The translations under genes were made by a program, and so were the position numbers. A DNA stretch of 32,929 nucleotides from Ignavibacteria bacterium (GTDB lineage: Bacteria > Bacteroidota > Ignavibacteria > Tepidaquicellales > OLB5), in assembly GCA_030835005.1 (NCBI GenBank), contig JAUQWT010000112.1, positions 1 to 32,929 on the forward strand. The letters are read 5' to 3'. Below are positions 31,456 to 32,929 of the stretch, piece after piece. Numbering within the stretch: the stretch's first letter is position 1; each line of letters opens with the position of its first letter. The notes below the pieces were generated by a model that worked only from the letters and a program-made list of their open reading frames with translations, made no database searches and was not told the DNA's origin.

Positions 31456-32929
31456 TTATTTAATTAGAATCATTTTCTTTGTATCGGTAAAACTTCCCGA
31501 GTTAAGCGTGTAGAAATAAACACCACTCGGTAAACCGGAGGCATTAAATTCGATTTCCTTTGCGCCAGATGTCTGCACTTCATCAACAAGTGTTTTAACT
31601 TCGCGCCCAAGAACATCAAATACTTTAAGCGTTACAAGTCCGGATTTAATAATATTATATTCAATCTTGGTTGACGGATTGAACGGATTCGGATAATTCT
31701 GTGTCAGACGGTATTCTTTGAGTAAATTCTGATTGTTTATTATCCCAATTGGAGGTAATGCTGCCATTTTTCTATATATCAGTGTATTCCGTGAAGCCGG
31801 AGCTGAGCCGCCAAATGAAGAAGGACCAACACCCGGATCTTTCATGTAAGTAATATGCAGTTCATACGGATTGCCGGGGGTTCCGGGATTCCAGGCAGAA
31901 ACCGAAGGATATGATTCATCAATATTAGGTGTATTGGTAATTCTGATCGGATTAGACCAGGTTGAAGCATTATCAAGTGAATAACTGCAGAAGATATCTC
32001 TTTGATTATAACCGCGGGATGTATCAGGCATTGTTACGCTATAAACACAATACAATGTGCTGCCATCTGCACTCCATCCCATCGATGGAAAATCAATATT
32101 AAACACAAAAGACATGGTAGCTACATAACTTGTGGCTGCACCTAACTGTGCCACAGTAGCAACAACAGATGTATTACCGTCAGTTCTGGTTACAACAAGC
32201 CTGGCTTCGCTATAAAGATTATCATTAGTTATGGGGTAAGCCAAGAACCACATGTCAGAATTTTTCTTATATGTAAAACCTGAACCGCCTGCTGTTGAAA
32301 CAGTATCCTGATCCCCATTCACCGTATAAGGATTAAACACAGGGGTCACTGGACCCCAGTTCGTACCATTATCTGTAGAAGTTCTCTGGTATATTCTGCT
32401 GTTAAATAACGTATCATCCTGAGTAACCGGAGCCATTATTGCAGTAACTCTGCCATTACCGTTAGTTGCCATGTGGAATCTCATATTGCTTCCAATTGTA
32501 ACTCCGGGCTGAAAGACACCACTCGTAAAATAAATTGGTGTATTTGCACCTAAGCTGGTCCCGTTCCATGTTGAAACATAAAGAGTTTCAAGTCCATTGG
32601 CACTAACGTTTCTTCTTGAGAGGATTGAAATATTCCCATTGCTCAAAACTGCATATTGCGGCCATATGCCAAAAGGTGCCGGCGAAGGATGGCCGTATTC
32701 AGTGAAAGTTCCGGCAAGAACGTCAATATCAACATATAAATTAGTATTGAGTGCGCTCCCGACATTTGTGCTGTGATTTGCAATTACAGCAGCTCCGGTG
32801 CCAGTCAACTGCAGTACCCCAAATCCTGATCTAACGTCAGGAACATCAACGTTGAAATCCCATGACTGTCCGCCATTAGTTGTGAAGGAATATTTCGTCC
32901 TCCTTGAAGTTGCTCCGGCAAAATCCAAC
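31456..32929 (-). CDS. T9SS-exported Asp-box repeat protein, copy 3 (5' end beyond window)
   Basis: Third member of the tandem family, 490 codons visible and open to the right edge, so the signal peptide and N-terminus are missing; the ATG near the edge is internal. Asp-boxes read TTNGGQSWDF, STDNGTNWGP and SLDNASTWSNP. The shared DESYPSV segment and the T9SS sorting domain (NYPNPFNPSTKI, KVFDVLGREV, SGVYFYTL, TKKMILIK) follow. It is more diverged from the other two copies in its middle part. If its total length matches the paralogues (590 residues), about 100 residues are off the edge. It is likely the first or an early gene of a transcript that includes copy 2 and ends at 29607-29639. Confidence 0.86.
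   Translation of the reverse strand, partial: LDFAGATSRRTKYSFTTNGGQSWDFNVDVPDVRSGFGVLQLTGTGAAVIANHSTNVGSALNTNLYVDIDVLAGTFTEYGHPSPAPFGIWPQYAVLSNGNISILSRRNVSANGLETLYVSTWNGTSLGANTPIYFTSGVFQPGVTIGSNMRFHMATNGNGRVTAIMAPVTQDDTLFNSRIYQRTSTDNGTNWGPVTPVFNPYTVNGDQDTVSTAGGSGFTYKKNSDMWFLAYPITNDNLYSEARLVVTRTDGNTSVVATVAQLGAATSYVATMSFVFNIDFPSMGWSADGSTLYCVYSVTMPDTSRGYNQRDIFCSYSLDNASTWSNPIRITNTPNIDESYPSVSAWNPGTPGNPYELHITYMKDPGVGPSSFGGSAPASRNTLIYRKMAALPPIGIINNQNLLKEYRLTQNYPNPFNPSTKIEYNIIKSGLVTLKVFDVLGREVKTLVDEVQTSGAKEIEFNASGLPSGVYFYTLNSGSFTDTKKMILIK

Noticed and set aside
27671..32929. Asp-box proteins as true sialidases
   Set aside because: Asp-boxes occur in many non-enzymatic propellers; I found no FRIP motif or arginine triad, so no glycosidase function is assigned.

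Overview
The window is about 33 kb of a moderately AT-rich bacterial chromosome. It most likely comes from the Ignavibacteria/Chlorobi side of the Bacteroidota (FCB) group. This is inferred from gene content, not from a marker-gene comparison. Four things point there: secreted proteins ending in a type IX secretion (T9SS) sorting domain with the NYPNPFNP signature and a KKMIL(V/I)K tail; a PorV/PorQ-family protein and a GWxTD-type protein; LptB, implying an LPS-bearing outer membrane; and one good Bacteroidota-type promoter (TTTG-N20-TATATTTG).

Left part, 1-8 kb. Reading left are the N-terminal 410 residues of NAD-dependent DNA ligase (cut by the window edge) and a RodZ-like cell-shape protein. 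Reading right is a compact run: YgfZ-like folate-binding protein, class I fructose-bisphosphate aldolase, a 33-residue lysine-rich micro-ORF, an EamA/DMT exporter, a Gfo/Idh/MocA oxidoreductase and a CCA-type tRNA nucleotidyltransferase with an HD domain.

Middle part, 8-18.7 kb. Reading left are a XerD-type recombinase and a PgpH-like 7TM-HD protein (a probable c-di-AMP phosphodiesterase), then a small hypothetical protein. A Kup potassium transporter reads right; its conserved N-terminus runs upstream of any usable start codon in its frame. Next comes a tightly packed leftward seven-gene operon: YbbR-domain protein, CPBP membrane protein, PdxJ, a class III-type sirtuin, LptB, a PIG-L deacetylase and a small zincin metallopeptidase. 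PgpH, Kup and a YbbR protein lie within about 10 kb, which hints at a c-di-AMP/K+ homeostasis neighbourhood, although no diadenylate cyclase is visible.

Right part, 18.7-32.9 kb. This is a cell-surface and secretion region, all reading left. It holds three tandem Asp-box (BNR/sialidase-like) T9SS cargo paralogues, the rightmost cut by the window edge. Then come a large TonB-dependent receptor, a 1099-residue secreted protein with a variant sorting-type C-terminus, a PorV/PorQ-family protein and a GWxTD lipoprotein-like or periplasmic protein. Strong hairpin terminators divide the block into units. The receptor, large secreted protein and PorV-family gene are close enough to be one operon and look like a dedicated surface module of unknown substrate.

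TTG starts are common here. Shine-Dalgarno sites are clear in front of the surface genes and often absent elsewhere. I see no tRNA or rRNA gene, CRISPR array, insertion sequence or prophage.
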